Below are positions 50,836 through 60,492 of a stretch of 64,000 nucleotides of DNA, piece by piece; within the stretch, counting starts at the first letter, position 1, and every line of letters begins with the position of its first letter. The translations under genes were made by a program, and so were the position numbers. The stretch lies in the NCBI RefSeq assembly GCF_029392895.1, contig NZ_CP114200.1:310001-374000 (forward strand). The letters run 5' to 3'. Origin of the DNA: Streptomyces sp. 71268. GTDB taxonomy: Bacteria > Actinomycetota > Actinomycetes > Streptomycetales > Streptomycetaceae. The notes under the pieces were generated by a model. The model was not told the origin of the DNA. It was given only the letters and a program-made list of their open reading frames with translations, and did not search any database.

Positions 50836-50876
50836 CCACCGCCCCCCGAACCGCTGAAGCACGAAGGATGCCGAGG

Positions 50877-51605
50877 ATGAGCCAGAACAGCCTGCGCCTG
50901 GTGTGGGTCTACCCCGACCTGCTGAGCACGTACGGAGACCAGGGCAACGCGCTGGTCGTGGAGCGGCGCGCCCGCCAGCGCCGGCTGAACGTCTCCCGCG
51001 TCGACGTACGCTCCGACCAGCAGATCCCCACCTCCGGTGACATCTACCTGATCGGCGGCGGCGAGGACCGGCCGCAGCGGCTCGCGGCCGAGCGGCTGCG
51101 GCGCGACGGCGGCCTCAACCGCGCGGTGGAGAACGGCGCCATCGTCTTCTCGGTCTGCGCCGGCTACCAGATCCTCGGGCACGAGTTCATCAACGACCTC
51201 GGGCAGCGCGAGCCCGGGCTCGGCCTCCTCGACGTGGTCAGCACCCGTGGCGAGGGCGAGCGGTGCGTGGGCGACGTGCTCGGCGACATCGACGAGCGGC
51301 TCGGGCTGCCGCCGCTGACGGGGTTCGAGAACCACCAGGGCGTCACGCACCTCGGCCCCACCGCCCGCCCCTTCGCCCGGGTCCGGCTCGGCAAGGGCAA
51401 CGGCACCGGCGACGGCACCGAGGGCGCGTGGAACGACACCGTCTTCGGCACGTACATGCACGGCCCGGTGCTCGCCCGTAACCCGCAGATCGCCGACCTG
51501 CTGCTGAAGTTGGCGCTCGACGTGAACGCGCTGCCGCCGGTGGACGACCGCTGGTACGAGGCGCTGCGCAACGAGCGGATGGCGGCGGCGACGCAGACCG
51601 CATGA
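50877..51605 (+). CDS. gatD: Lipid II isoglutaminyl synthase glutamine amidotransferase subunit GatD
   Basis: A 242-residue class I-like (CobB/CobQ-type) glutaminase that feeds ammonia to MurT. It starts LRLVWVYPDLLSTYGDQGNA. The nucleophile Cys is in IVFSVCAGYQILG and the His is in FGTYMHGPVLARNP. GGEDRPQ is typical of GatD. ATG 50877 has GAAGG nine bases upstream; ATG 50868 is an alternative. A hairpin precedes pfkA downstream. Confidence 0.96.
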   Translation: MSQNSLRLVWVYPDLLSTYGDQGNALVVERRARQRRLNVSRVDVRSDQQIPTSGDIYLIGGGEDRPQRLAAERLRRDGGLNRAVENGAIVFSVCAGYQILGHEFINDLGQREPGLGLLDVVSTRGEGERCVGDVLGDIDERLGLPPLTGFENHQGVTHLGPTARPFARVRLGKGNGTGDGTEGAWNDTVFGTYMHGPVLARNPQIADLLLKLALDVNALPPVDDRWYEALRNERMAAATQTA

Positions 51606-51655
51606 CGGACACTCGCCCCGCGAGAGTGCTACGCGCTTGTAGGCTGACTGCGATC

Positions 51656-51687
51656 CAACCGGACGACGGGGTCCGGTCGTCCGGTTG
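51656..51687 (+). terminator. Hairpin between gatD and pfkA
   Basis: CAACCGGACGAC (51656-51667) pairs perfectly with GTCGTCCGGTTG (51676-51687), with an 8-nt loop, 22 bp before the pfkA start. It may end the gatD transcript or fold in the pfkA leader. Confidence 0.7.
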
Positions 51688-51709
51688 AGTTGCAGAGGTA
51701 TCACAAACC

Positions 51710-52735
51710 ATGCGTATTGGTGTGCTCACTTCCGGCGGTGACTGCCCCGGTCTGAACGCCGTGATCCGGTCGGTCGTGCACCGCGCGGTCGCCGACCACG
51801 GCGACGAGGTCGTGGGGTTCCACGACGGTTGGCGTGGCCTTCTCGAAGCCGACTACCGCAAGCTCGACCTCGACGCCGTCGGCGGCATCCTGGCCCTGGG
51901 CGGCACCATCCTCGGCTCCTCGCGGGTGCGCCCCGAGCACCTGCGGGACGGCGTCGAGCGGGCCCGTGGTCACGTCGCGGACCTCGGTCTCGACGCGATC
52001 ATCCCGATCGGCGGCGAGGGCACGCTCAAGGCGGCCCGGCTCCTGTCCGACGCGGGGCTGCCCATCGTCGGCGTGCCCAAGACCATCGACAACGACATCG
52101 CCTCCACCGACGTGACGTTCGGCTTCGACACCGCCGTCGGCGTGGCCACCGAGGCCCTGGACCGGCTCAAGACCACCGCCGAGTCGCACCAGCGGGTGCT
52201 GATCGTCGAGGTGATGGGGCGGCACACCGGTTGGATCGCGCTGCACTCGGGCATGGCCGCCGGCGCGCACGCCATCGTCGTACCCGAGCGCCCCTTCGAC
52301 ATCGGTGAGCTGGCCGATGTGGTGGGCCAGCGCTTCCAGGCCGGCAAGAAGTTCGCCATCGTGGTCGTCGCGGAGGGCGCCAAGCCGCGCGAGGGCTCCA
52401 TGGAGTTCGACGTCGGAGGCAAGGACGTCTACGGCCACGAGCGGTTCGCCGGCGTCGCCCGGCAGCTCTCCGTCGAACTGGAGGAGCGCCTGGGCAAGGA
52501 GGCGCGGCCGGTGATCCTCGGCCACGTGCAGCGCGGCGGCACGCCCACCGCCTACGACCGGGTGCTCGCCACCCGGTTCGGCTGGCACGCGGTGGAGGCC
52601 GCGCACCGGGGCGACTTCGGCATGATGACCGCGCTGCGCGGCACCGACATCGTCCTGACCCCGCTGGCCGAGGCGGTGGAACACCTGAAGACGGTGCCCA
52701 TGGAGCGGTACGCCGAGGCCGAGTGCGTGCTGTGA
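51710..52735 (+). CDS. pfkA: 6-phosphofructokinase
   Basis: A 341-residue phosphofructokinase of glycolysis. Motifs: LTSGGDCPGLNAVIR at the N-terminus, IPIGGEGTLKAA for the phosphoryl-donor loop, PKTIDNDI for the catalytic Asp, and MGRHTGWIAL and GHVQRGGTPTAYDR for fructose-6-phosphate. Gly in GGEG with Lys in PKTIDND is the mixed signature of actinobacterial group III enzymes, intermediate between ATP-type and pyrophosphate-type. Characterised Streptomyces members use ATP. The start is ATG 51710 with a weak site. Confidence 0.95.
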   Translation: MRIGVLTSGGDCPGLNAVIRSVVHRAVADHGDEVVGFHDGWRGLLEADYRKLDLDAVGGILALGGTILGSSRVRPEHLRDGVERARGHVADLGLDAIIPIGGEGTLKAARLLSDAGLPIVGVPKTIDNDIASTDVTFGFDTAVGVATEALDRLKTTAESHQRVLIVEVMGRHTGWIALHSGMAAGAHAIVVPERPFDIGELADVVGQRFQAGKKFAIVVVAEGAKPREGSMEFDVGGKDVYGHERFAGVARQLSVELEERLGKEARPVILGHVQRGGTPTAYDRVLATRFGWHAVEAAHRGDFGMMTALRGTDIVLTPLAEAVEHLKTVPMERYAEAECVL

Positions 52736-52800
52736 GCTGAACCCTCTCCCGCCGGCGCCCGCGCCCGCACACCGGTGGTTCCGCACCGGCTGGCGCGCCG

Positions 52801-52834
52801 ACCGCCCCCGGCCCACGACGTGGCCGGGGGCGGT
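52801..52834 (+). terminator. Hairpin after pfkA
   Basis: ACCGCCCCCGGCC (52801-52813) pairs perfectly with GGCCGGGGGCGGT (52822-52834), with an 8-nt loop, followed by TCTACT. Confidence 0.8.
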
Positions 52835-52878
52835 TCTACTCTGGTGCGAGCGTTTGCGGCGATTTGAGGAGAGAGCGG

Positions 52879-53841
52879 ATGGATCACGGCGGACACGGCA
52901 TGGACATGAATCTGCCGCCGTTCACCCTGGCTCGCGGGTTGGAGTACAGCAGCGAGCCGTTCTTCCTGATCGGCTGCCTGCTGGCGCTGGCCCTGTACGG
53001 GTGGGGCGCGCTGCGGTTGCACCAGCGCGGTGACGGCTGGCCCGTGATGCGCACCGTCTCCTTCACCGTCGGCGTGCTGACCGTCGCGCTGGTGATGTGC
53101 ACCAAGCTCAACGACTACGGCATGGTCATGTTCAGCGTGCACATGGTGCAGCACATGGTGATCAGCATGCTCTCGCCCATCCTGCTGCTACTCGGCGCGC
53201 CGGTGACGCTGGCGCTGCGGGCGCTGCCGGCCGGGCGGGCGCGCGCCGGGCGCGGCGGCCCCGGCCCCCGCGAAGTGCTCGTCTCCCTGCTGCACAGCCG
53301 CTACGTGCGGATCATCACCCACCCGGCGTTCACGATCCCGCTGTTCATCGCGAGCCTGTACGCGCTCTACTTCACGCCGCTGTTCGACTTCCTGATGGAG
53401 TCCAAGCCGGGGCACATCGCGATGATGGTGCACTTCCTCGCGGTCGGCCTGGTCTTCTTCTGGCCGATCATGGGCGTGGACCCCGGCCCGCACCGGCCCG
53501 GGTACGTCATGCGGATGCTGGAGCTGTTCGCCGGCATGCCCTTCCACGCCTTCTTCGGCATCGCCCTGATGATGGCGTCCGAGCCGATGATCGGCACGTA
53601 CAAGAACCCGCCGGACTCGCTGGGCATCGACGCGCTCTCGGACCAGAACGCGGCGGGCGGCATCGCCTGGGCGTTCAGCGAGATCCCGTCCGTGGTGGTG
53701 CTGATCGCGCTGGTCTTCCAGTGGTACCGGTCCGAGCAGCGCACCGCGCGCCGCTCGGACCGGGTCGCCGACCGCGACGGCGACAAGGAGCTGAACGCCT
53801 ACAACGACTACCTGGCGTCCTTGCAGGCCAAGAGCAGGTAG
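52879..53841 (+). CDS. Cytochrome c oxidase assembly protein, CtaG-like
   Basis: A 320-residue membrane protein with about seven helices of the CtaG_Bacillus type, involved in cytochrome oxidase assembly and copper handling. Short His/Met-rich N-terminus (MDHGGHGMDMN) could bind copper. Characteristic stretches include FSVHMVQHMVISMLSPILLL, MMVHFLAVGLVFFWPIMGVDP and FAGMPFHAFFGIALMM. The acidic, charged C-terminal tail is cytosolic. GAGGAGAG lies before ATG 52879. A small membrane protein follows on the same strand. Confidence 0.92.
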   Translation: MDHGGHGMDMNLPPFTLARGLEYSSEPFFLIGCLLALALYGWGALRLHQRGDGWPVMRTVSFTVGVLTVALVMCTKLNDYGMVMFSVHMVQHMVISMLSPILLLLGAPVTLALRALPAGRARAGRGGPGPREVLVSLLHSRYVRIITHPAFTIPLFIASLYALYFTPLFDFLMESKPGHIAMMVHFLAVGLVFFWPIMGVDPGPHRPGYVMRMLELFAGMPFHAFFGIALMMASEPMIGTYKNPPDSLGIDALSDQNAAGGIAWAFSEIPSVVVLIALVFQWYRSEQRTARRSDRVADRDGDKELNAYNDYLASLQAKSR

Positions 53842-53941
53842 CGGCGGCCGAGCGCTAGCGGTGGCGCCCCGCTCCGGGGGACGATGGCCCCCTGGCCGTG
53901 GTCGGGGCGCACGCCCCGGCCGCCATGAGGAGGTTGCGGGG

Positions 53942-54100
53942 ATGCCCGGATCTGCGAAGGCGATGGCGATTCTCACGGTGGGCGGCCTGGTGATGGTGAC
54001 CGCCTACACCGTGACGTTGGGCAGCAACGGCTGGCTGTGGTTCGGCTGGGTGGTGCTCGGCCTGCTGACCGTGGGCGTGATGGCCGCGCGGGGCACGTGA
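53942..54100 (+). CDS. Small membrane protein of 52 residues
   Basis: MPGSAKAMAILTVGGLVMVT begins two hydrophobic helices (about 6-26 and 30-47) with a short Gly/Asn/Trp loop and an Arg-Gly-Thr tail. AGGAGG lies 8 bases before ATG 53942. The 100-bp gap to the CtaG-like gene and shared strand suggest one transcript. I do not recognise a named family. It is convergent with the SSI gene. Confidence 0.75.
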   Translation: MPGSAKAMAILTVGGLVMVTAYTVTLGSNGWLWFGWVVLGLLTVGVMAARGT

Positions 54101-54119
54101 GCGGGCGCGCCGGTGCGGC

Positions 54120-54539
54120 TCAGACCCCGGTGGCGGCGGGGAACTGGAAGAGCGCGCCGGTTGCGGCCCGCAGGTGGCAGGCGTTGGGGTAGGTCCGGCT
54201 CCAGTTGACCGGGGTGCCGCGCCAGGCGCCCGTGACGCGCGCGGTGACGGGCGCGTGCTCCTCGGTGCACACCAGCCGCTGTGCGACGAGCCGATCGGGG
54301 TTCCCGTCCGCCGCGCGCAGCGCCGTACAGGCCTCGGCCGCCCTCGGGTGCGATCCGCCGGCGGGGTCACACTCCAGCCGCGCCATCCCGGTCAGATCGC
54401 CGTCGGCGCCCGAGACGGTGAGGAAGAGACTGCCCGCCGGCGGCCTCTGGGCGGCGTCAGCCACGGGGGCGGTGGCGAGGCCGCAGGCCGCGAGCGCGGC
54501 GGCGGCGAGGATGCGGGCGGTACGGGCGCGGCGGTGCAT
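54120..54539 (-). CDS. Secreted subtilisin inhibitor-like (SSI-family) protein with Glu at P1
   Basis: A 139-residue SSI-type protease inhibitor. Residues 1-30 form a Sec signal peptide ending ADA. Four cysteines occur at SSI positions (LECDPAGGSHPRAAEAC, LVC, NAC). The reactive loop reads VCTEEHAPV, where the classic protein has CPMVYDP. By alignment the P1 residue is Glu (codon 54261-54263) and P1' is Glu. Known inhibitors mostly have Met, Lys or Arg there. The C-terminus ends ALFQFPAATGV. GGAGG lies before ATG 54539. Specificity for a glutamyl endopeptidase is a hypothesis. Confidence 0.9.
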   Translation of the reverse strand: MHRRARTARILAAAALAACGLATAPVADAAQRPPAGSLFLTVSGADGDLTGMARLECDPAGGSHPRAAEACTALRAADGNPDRLVAQRLVCTEEHAPVTARVTGAWRGTPVNWSRTYPNACHLRAATGALFQFPAATGV

Positions 54540-54973
54540 GGGGCCTCCTGGTCAGGTTCGGGACCGGGCCGGACGAGGCCCGGGCGCGGCCACCGGCTCG
54601 CCCGGCGCGGCGGTACACGGCGTACGAGGCACCGCGCGCCGCGCCCCGGCCACGCCGACCACGAGGGCCGTCATGGCTGTCGGACGGACGGGGCCGCGAG
54701 CGTCAGCGCACCCCGACCCGGCGGCCCGGGACAAGGCGACGCACCGGGCGACCACCCGATCGGACGCATCGGGCTCGGCCGGTGGCGCGAGCCCAGCCCG
54801 ACGGTCCGCCACGTGCCTCTCCCCCCCGGCCCTCGCCGTGCTGGCGTGACCCGCCGGCCTTCACCCCGGCTGCCGCGCCGGGAGCCTGACGCCGAGGACG
54901 TTGCGCTGACGGCGGATCAGCGCACGGCGAACGGGCCTTGGGGGGCGTCGCGCCCGGGCCTTAGCGTCGCACC
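54540..54973. other. Intergenic region without a supported gene
   Basis: A 434-bp divergent gap between the SSI gene (minus) and the epimerase gene (plus). It must hold both promoters. Translations of its open frames are Arg/Ala/Pro-rich and without ribosome sites, and I see no clear palindrome. Confidence 0.5.
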
Positions 54974-56083
54974 ATGATCACAGATGCGGCAGGGCAGACC
55001 GGGGCGGCGGCTGCGAGCGGGGCGCGCGGGATCGCGTTCGTCCTCGGGGCGCGCGGGCAGATCGGCCGGGCGGCGGTGCGCGCGCTGGCCGCCGACGGCT
55101 GGCGGGTGCGGGCGGCCTCGCTCAGCGGGGCCGGGGACCCCGAGTGGCCTCGTGAGGTGACGCCGCTGGCCGTGGACCGGGAGGACGACGCCGCGCTGGC
55201 GGCGGCCCTCGGCGAGGGCTGCGACGTGCTGCTCGACTGCGTCGCCTACGGCGCCGCGCACGCCAACCAGTTGGTCTCCCTCGCGGACCGGATCGGCTCC
55301 GCCGTCGTCATCTCCAGCGGCGCCATCTACGCGGACGGGCGCGGGCGCAGCTTCGACACCCAGGACGAGCCGGACGGCTTCCCCGAGCTGCCCGTCCCGG
55401 TGCCCGAGTCCCACCGCACGGTGGCGCCCGGCGAGAGCAGCTACGCCACCCGCAAGGTGGCCCTGGAGCAGGCGCTGCTGGCGGCCGGCGACCGGCTGCC
55501 CAGCACACTGGTGCGCGCCGGCGCCGTCCACGGCCGACACAGCCGCATGCCGCGTGAGCTGCACTTCGTGCAGCGGGCGCTGGACCGGCGGCCCGTGCGG
55601 GTGCTCGCGCACCGTGGCGAGAGCCGCTTCCACCCCGTCCACGCGGACAACGTCGCGGAGCTGGTGCGGCTCGCCGCCCGGGCGCCGGGGTCGCGGGTGC
55701 TGAACGCGGGCGACCCGCAGGCGCCGACCGTCGCCGAGATCGCCCGCGCGGTGGACGCCGTGCTCGGCGTGGAGAGCGAACTGGTCCTGGTGGACGGGGT
55801 CCCCGCGGCCGAGCGGGTCGGGGTGACGCCGTGGAGCGCGGCGCACCCCGTCGTGTACGACATGTCGGCGGCCGAGCGGGAGTTGGGGTACCGACCGGTG
55901 ATCTCCTACCAGGAGGCGCTGGCCACCACGGTGGAGTGGGTCGCGGAGAAGCTGGCGGCCGAGGACTGGCGCACGGCCTTCCCCGGCATGGTCGGGCCCT
56001 ACGCGTTGCTCTTCGACTACGCCGCCGAGGACGCCTGGCTGGCGGCGGGCAAACCCGTGGCGCCGCGCGACGGCACTCCGTAG
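54974..56083 (+). CDS. NAD-dependent epimerase/dehydratase-family protein
   Basis: A 369-residue extended short-chain dehydrogenase-like protein. The cofactor loop is FVLGARGQIGRAAVRAL (Gly-x-x-Gly-x-x-Gly). Ser in VISSGAIYAD and Tyr-x-x-x-Lys in SYATRKVALEQ form the catalytic set. FHPVHADNVAELVRLA and VYDMSAAERELGY are typical of sugar-nucleotide epimerase relatives. The substrate is unknown. The PARG-like gene starts 61 bases after its stop on the same strand, and the two may form an operon. Confidence 0.88.
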   Translation: MITDAAGQTGAAAASGARGIAFVLGARGQIGRAAVRALAADGWRVRAASLSGAGDPEWPREVTPLAVDREDDAALAAALGEGCDVLLDCVAYGAAHANQLVSLADRIGSAVVISSGAIYADGRGRSFDTQDEPDGFPELPVPVPESHRTVAPGESSYATRKVALEQALLAAGDRLPSTLVRAGAVHGRHSRMPRELHFVQRALDRRPVRVLAHRGESRFHPVHADNVAELVRLAARAPGSRVLNAGDPQAPTVAEIARAVDAVLGVESELVLVDGVPAAERVGVTPWSAAHPVVYDMSAAERELGYRPVISYQEALATTVEWVAEKLAAEDWRTAFPGMVGPYALLFDYAAEDAWLAAGKPVAPRDGTP

Positions 56084-56143
56084 CCTCGTCCCCGATCAGG
56101 GGCCGCGCCGCGAGCGTGGCGGCGGCCCGGTAGGCGGGGGACG

Positions 56144-57082
56144 GTGAGCGGGGACATGAGCGCGCGGTTGCGGGGCATCGCCAAGGAGACGGAACAGATC
56201 GTGGCGGCGGGCGGCTACGCGTCGCCTGACGGCCACCCGGTGCGGCTGGCACCGTGGCTGGCCGAGGCGGCCGAGGGTACGCGGCTGTACGGGCCGGGCC
56301 CGGTGGAGGTCGCACAGGAGGTGGCCGCTCCGGGCGATCGGTCGGAGTCGCGTACCCGGTTCGAGGTGACACCGGAGGGCAGCCTCGGCGCCGCCCGTCG
56401 GCTGAGCACCGGGGGCGGGGCGGCGTACGGCGCGGGCGCCCGGGGGACGGACGAGGCCGGGCCGGCCGTGGCGGGCGGCACCGTCGCGGTGCTCAACTTC
56501 GCCTCGGCCCGCAACCCGGGCGGCGGCTACCTGAACGGGGCGCAGGCGCAGGAGGAGGCGCTGTGCCGGGGCAGCGCGCTCTACGCCTGCCTGCGGCGGG
56601 TCCCGGAGTTCTACGCCGCGCACCGCGCCGACCCCAGCCCGTTCTACAGCGACCGGGTCATCTACTCGCCGGGCGTCGCGGTGTTCCGCGACGACGGCGG
56701 CGCGCTGCTCGACGAGCCGTACCGGGTGGCGTTCCTGACCTCGGCCGCGCCCAACGCCGGGGTGATCGCCCAGCGCGACCCGGCGGCGGTGGCGCGCGTT
56801 CCCAAGGCCCTGGCCTCGCGGGCGGAGCGGGTGTTGGAGGTGGCCGCGGCGCACGGCCACCGTCGTCTGGTGCTCGGCGCCTGGGGCTGCGGGGTGTTCC
56901 GCAACGACCCGGCCCAGGTCGCCGGCGCCTTCCGGGCCCTGCTGACGGGCGACGGGCGCTTCGCCGGCCGCTTCGCCCACGTGGTGTTCGCGGTGCTCGA
57001 CCGGCGCGCCGACTCCCCCACCCGGGCCGCCTTCGCCGCGGCGTTCGGCCCGCGCCCGGGCCACGCCGTCGCCCCGGCCTGA
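56144..57082 (+). CDS. Macrodomain-fold PARG-like protein (TIGR02452 family)
   Basis: A 312-residue protein with the bacterial poly(ADP-ribose) glycohydrolase fold. The signature Gly-Gly-Gly-x-QEE is clear: NPGGGYLNGAQAQEEALCRG. AVLNFASARNPGG, SDRVIYSPGVAVFRDD and LGAWGCGVFRNDP are other conserved stretches. This family cleaves ADP-ribose polymers or acts as hydrolase of ADP-ribosylated targets. GTG 56144 or ATG 56156 could be the start. It follows the epimerase gene. No ADP-ribosyltransferase gene is adjacent. A strong hairpin follows. Confidence 0.9.
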   Translation: MSGDMSARLRGIAKETEQIVAAGGYASPDGHPVRLAPWLAEAAEGTRLYGPGPVEVAQEVAAPGDRSESRTRFEVTPEGSLGAARRLSTGGGAAYGAGARGTDEAGPAVAGGTVAVLNFASARNPGGGYLNGAQAQEEALCRGSALYACLRRVPEFYAAHRADPSPFYSDRVIYSPGVAVFRDDGGALLDEPYRVAFLTSAAPNAGVIAQRDPAAVARVPKALASRAERVLEVAAAHGHRRLVLGAWGCGVFRNDPAQVAGAFRALLTGDGRFAGRFAHVVFAVLDRRADSPTRAAFAAAFGPRPGHAVAPA

Positions 57083-57138
57083 CCGGCCGGCGGACGAGCG
57101 GAGCCGTACGGCCCGGGGGTTCGCCGGAGGAAGCGACG

Positions 57139-57173
57139 GCGGAGGCCGCCGGGCCAGGCCCGGCGGCCTCCGC
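57139..57173. terminator. Strong hairpin after the PARG-like gene
   Basis: GCGGAGGCCGCCGGGCC (57139-57155) and GGCCCGGCGGCCTCCGC (57157-57173) form a nearly continuous 17-bp inverted repeat. It lies between convergent genes. Confidence 0.85.
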
Positions 57174-57229
57174 TGTGGTGAGCCGTTCCCCTCGCGCCGG
57201 GGCGGTCGGTCACCGCCCCGGCCCGGTCG

Positions 57230-58879
57230 TCAGGGGGTGAGGCGGTCGGCGGCCAGCGTGGCCTTGGTCTTGCTCGCCTGCTCCGGCTTGGGCGTGGCGT
57301 GCGGACCGCAGACCACGTCCTTCGCGTCCACCGTGCCGCGCAGCAGGTAGGCGTCCACCCGCTGGTTGATGCAGGGGTTCAGCTCGGTGGTGACGCCGTG
57401 CGAGCCGGCGCCCTGCTCGGTGATCAGACGCGAGCCCTTGAGCCGCTTGTGCAGCTCGACGGCGCCCTCGTACGGGGTGGCGGCGTCGCGGGTGCTCTGC
57501 ACGATCAGCACCGGCGGCAGGCCGCGGTGGGACTTGACGTTGACGGGCTGGTACTGCGGGCCCTCCCAGGTGGCGCACGGCAGGTTCATCCACGCGTTCG
57601 ACCAGGTCAGGAACGGGTGGTCGCGGTGCAGCCGGGTGTTGTCACGGTCCCACGTGCGCCAGTTGGTGGGCCACTTGGCGTCGGCGCACTCGACGGCCGT
57701 GTACACGGCGTTGCCGTTCTCCGCCGAGATGTTGCCCTTGACGTCCGACAGGTCGGGGCCCGCGGCCTCGATCAGGGGCTTGGCGTCACCGGCGAGGTAG
57801 GCGCTCCACACGGAGGCGACGGTGGTCCAGGCCGAGTCGTAGTAGGGGGCGTTCTGGAAGAAGCCGAGCAGTTCGGCCGGGCCGACCACGCCGCCGATGG
57901 GGTTCTTCTTGGCGGTGGCGCGCAGCTTCTCCCACTGCCGCTGGACCTTCTCGGGCGTGTCGCCGATGTGGTACGCGGAGTCGTAGCGGGCGACCCACTT
58001 CTTCCAGTCGTTCCACCGGGTCTCGAAGGCGACGTCCTGGTCCAGGTTGGCCTGGTACCAGATCTTCTCCTGCGAGGGGTTGACCACGCTGTCCACGAGC
58101 ATGCGGCGCACGTGCTGGGGGAAGAGCGTCGCGTAGACGCCGCCGAGGTAGGTGCCGTAGGAGACGCCGATGAAGTTCAGCTTCTTCTCACCGAGCGCGG
58201 CGCGGATGACGTCCAGGTCGCGGGCGGTGTTCGGGGTCGTCATGTGCGGCAGCATGTCGCCGCTGCGCTCGGCGCAGCCCTGAGCGTACTGCCGGGCCAG
58301 CTTGCGCTGGGCGCGCTTGTCGGCCTCGCTGTCGGGCACCGGGTCGAGCTTGGGGGCCTTGACGAACTCCTGCGGGTCGACGCAGGAGATGGGTGCGGAG
58401 CGACCGACGCCGCGCGGGTCGAAGCCGACGAAGTCGTACGCCCTGGCGGTCTTCTGCCACAGCGGGGCCTTGGTCGTGACGCGCTTGGGGAAGCGGAGCC
58501 CGGAGCCGCCGGGGCCGCCGGGGTTGTACAGCAGCGCGCCCTGTCGCTCGTCGGCGGTGCCGGTGTTGCCCACGCGGTCAACCGCGATCTTGATGGTGCG
58601 GCCGTTCGGCTTGGTGTAGTCGACCGGGACGGTGACGTACCCGCACTGGATCGGCTTCTCCAGGCCCCAGTCGGCCGGACAGTCCTTCCAGTCGATGCCG
58701 GTGTGCGCGGCCCGCGCGGCGGCGATCTTGACGCCGATGGCGGCGCGCTGCTCCTTGGACAGCCCGGGGCGGTGGCTCTGCCGCTCGCCCGCGCTGGCCA
58801 CCGGGCTGGCCAGGGTCCCGGCGATGAGGACGCCGGTCAGCACGGTGCCGGCCGCACCGAATATCGCTGTTCTCTTCAC
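57230..58879 (-). CDS. Secreted tripeptidyl aminopeptidase (Tap/Slp-type alpha/beta hydrolase)
   Basis: A 549-residue S33-type exopeptidase. Residues 1-30 form a Sec signal peptide. Oxyanion and nucleophile motifs: NPGGPGGSG, DPRGVGRSAPISC, and GVSYGTYLGG with Ser. Asp is in QSTRDAATPYEG and His in QGAGSHGVTTE. A Cys-rich cap is present. Streptomyces Tap releases N-terminal tripeptides from secreted proteins. GTG 58879 has GGGGGAG nine bases upstream. It diverges from the M28 aminopeptidase gene, and the 656-bp gap holds a phased repeat. Confidence 0.93.
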   Translation of the reverse strand: MKRTAIFGAAGTVLTGVLIAGTLASPVASAGERQSHRPGLSKEQRAAIGVKIAAARAAHTGIDWKDCPADWGLEKPIQCGYVTVPVDYTKPNGRTIKIAVDRVGNTGTADERQGALLYNPGGPGGSGLRFPKRVTTKAPLWQKTARAYDFVGFDPRGVGRSAPISCVDPQEFVKAPKLDPVPDSEADKRAQRKLARQYAQGCAERSGDMLPHMTTPNTARDLDVIRAALGEKKLNFIGVSYGTYLGGVYATLFPQHVRRMLVDSVVNPSQEKIWYQANLDQDVAFETRWNDWKKWVARYDSAYHIGDTPEKVQRQWEKLRATAKKNPIGGVVGPAELLGFFQNAPYYDSAWTTVASVWSAYLAGDAKPLIEAAGPDLSDVKGNISAENGNAVYTAVECADAKWPTNWRTWDRDNTRLHRDHPFLTWSNAWMNLPCATWEGPQYQPVNVKSHRGLPPVLIVQSTRDAATPYEGAVELHKRLKGSRLITEQGAGSHGVTTELNPCINQRVDAYLLRGTVDAKDVVCGPHATPKPEQASKTKATLAADRLTP

Positions 58880-59167
58880 GTAGGCACTCCCCCTACTTGG
58901 GTCGCCGTCGAAGGACGGCGGTGGTGGTCAGGAGGATCTTTACGTCTCCTTCACCCACCAGAACAGGTCACACAAGTGTTCTTTACCAAGACGTAAGCTG
59001 CATCGCGGGCTGGTGCAGACGGCCTACCGTCGCGACGTCAGGTCCCCCCGGACCGGCGGACGACCGCGCCGGTCCCGGCCGTCCCGGGCCGCGCGACGCC
59101 GCCCGTCACCGTCCCGTACGCCACCCCCGCCGACCGGCCACCGGCCCCGCGCGGACCACACGTTCGG

Positions 59168-59219
59168 CGTACGGGCGCGGGCTCGATGGCGTACGGGCGC
59201 GGGGCCGGTGACGTACGGG
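59168..59219. repeat. Three CGTACGGG direct repeats with an exact 22-bp period
   Basis: CGTACGGG occurs at 59168-59175, 59190-59197 and 59212-59219. The first two copies share 16 bases (GGCGTACGGGCGCGGG). An inverted copy CCCGTACG lies at 59113-59120. A 22-bp period is close to two helical turns, suitable for cooperative protein binding. Function is unknown. Confidence 0.65.
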
Positions 59220-59453
59220 AGGGTGGCGCGGGCGCCGCGCTCGGTGGTGGCGTGGCCCTGGGCCGGGCGCGCGGCTGCTGGTGGCGCGTCAGGCGGCGGC
59301 CGGGCGGGGCGGGTCGCGACGGGGTTCCGCGCGGCGTTCGGCGTCCGCGGCCCGCGCCGGGGCGGTGGTCTTCGCGCACGTCAGCGCGGTGGCCGGAGGG
59401 GTCGGGCGCTTCGGTGACACCGCTCCTCGGAGATGCTCGTCCGGTAATCGCTC

Positions 59454-60492
<1,039 letters not shown>

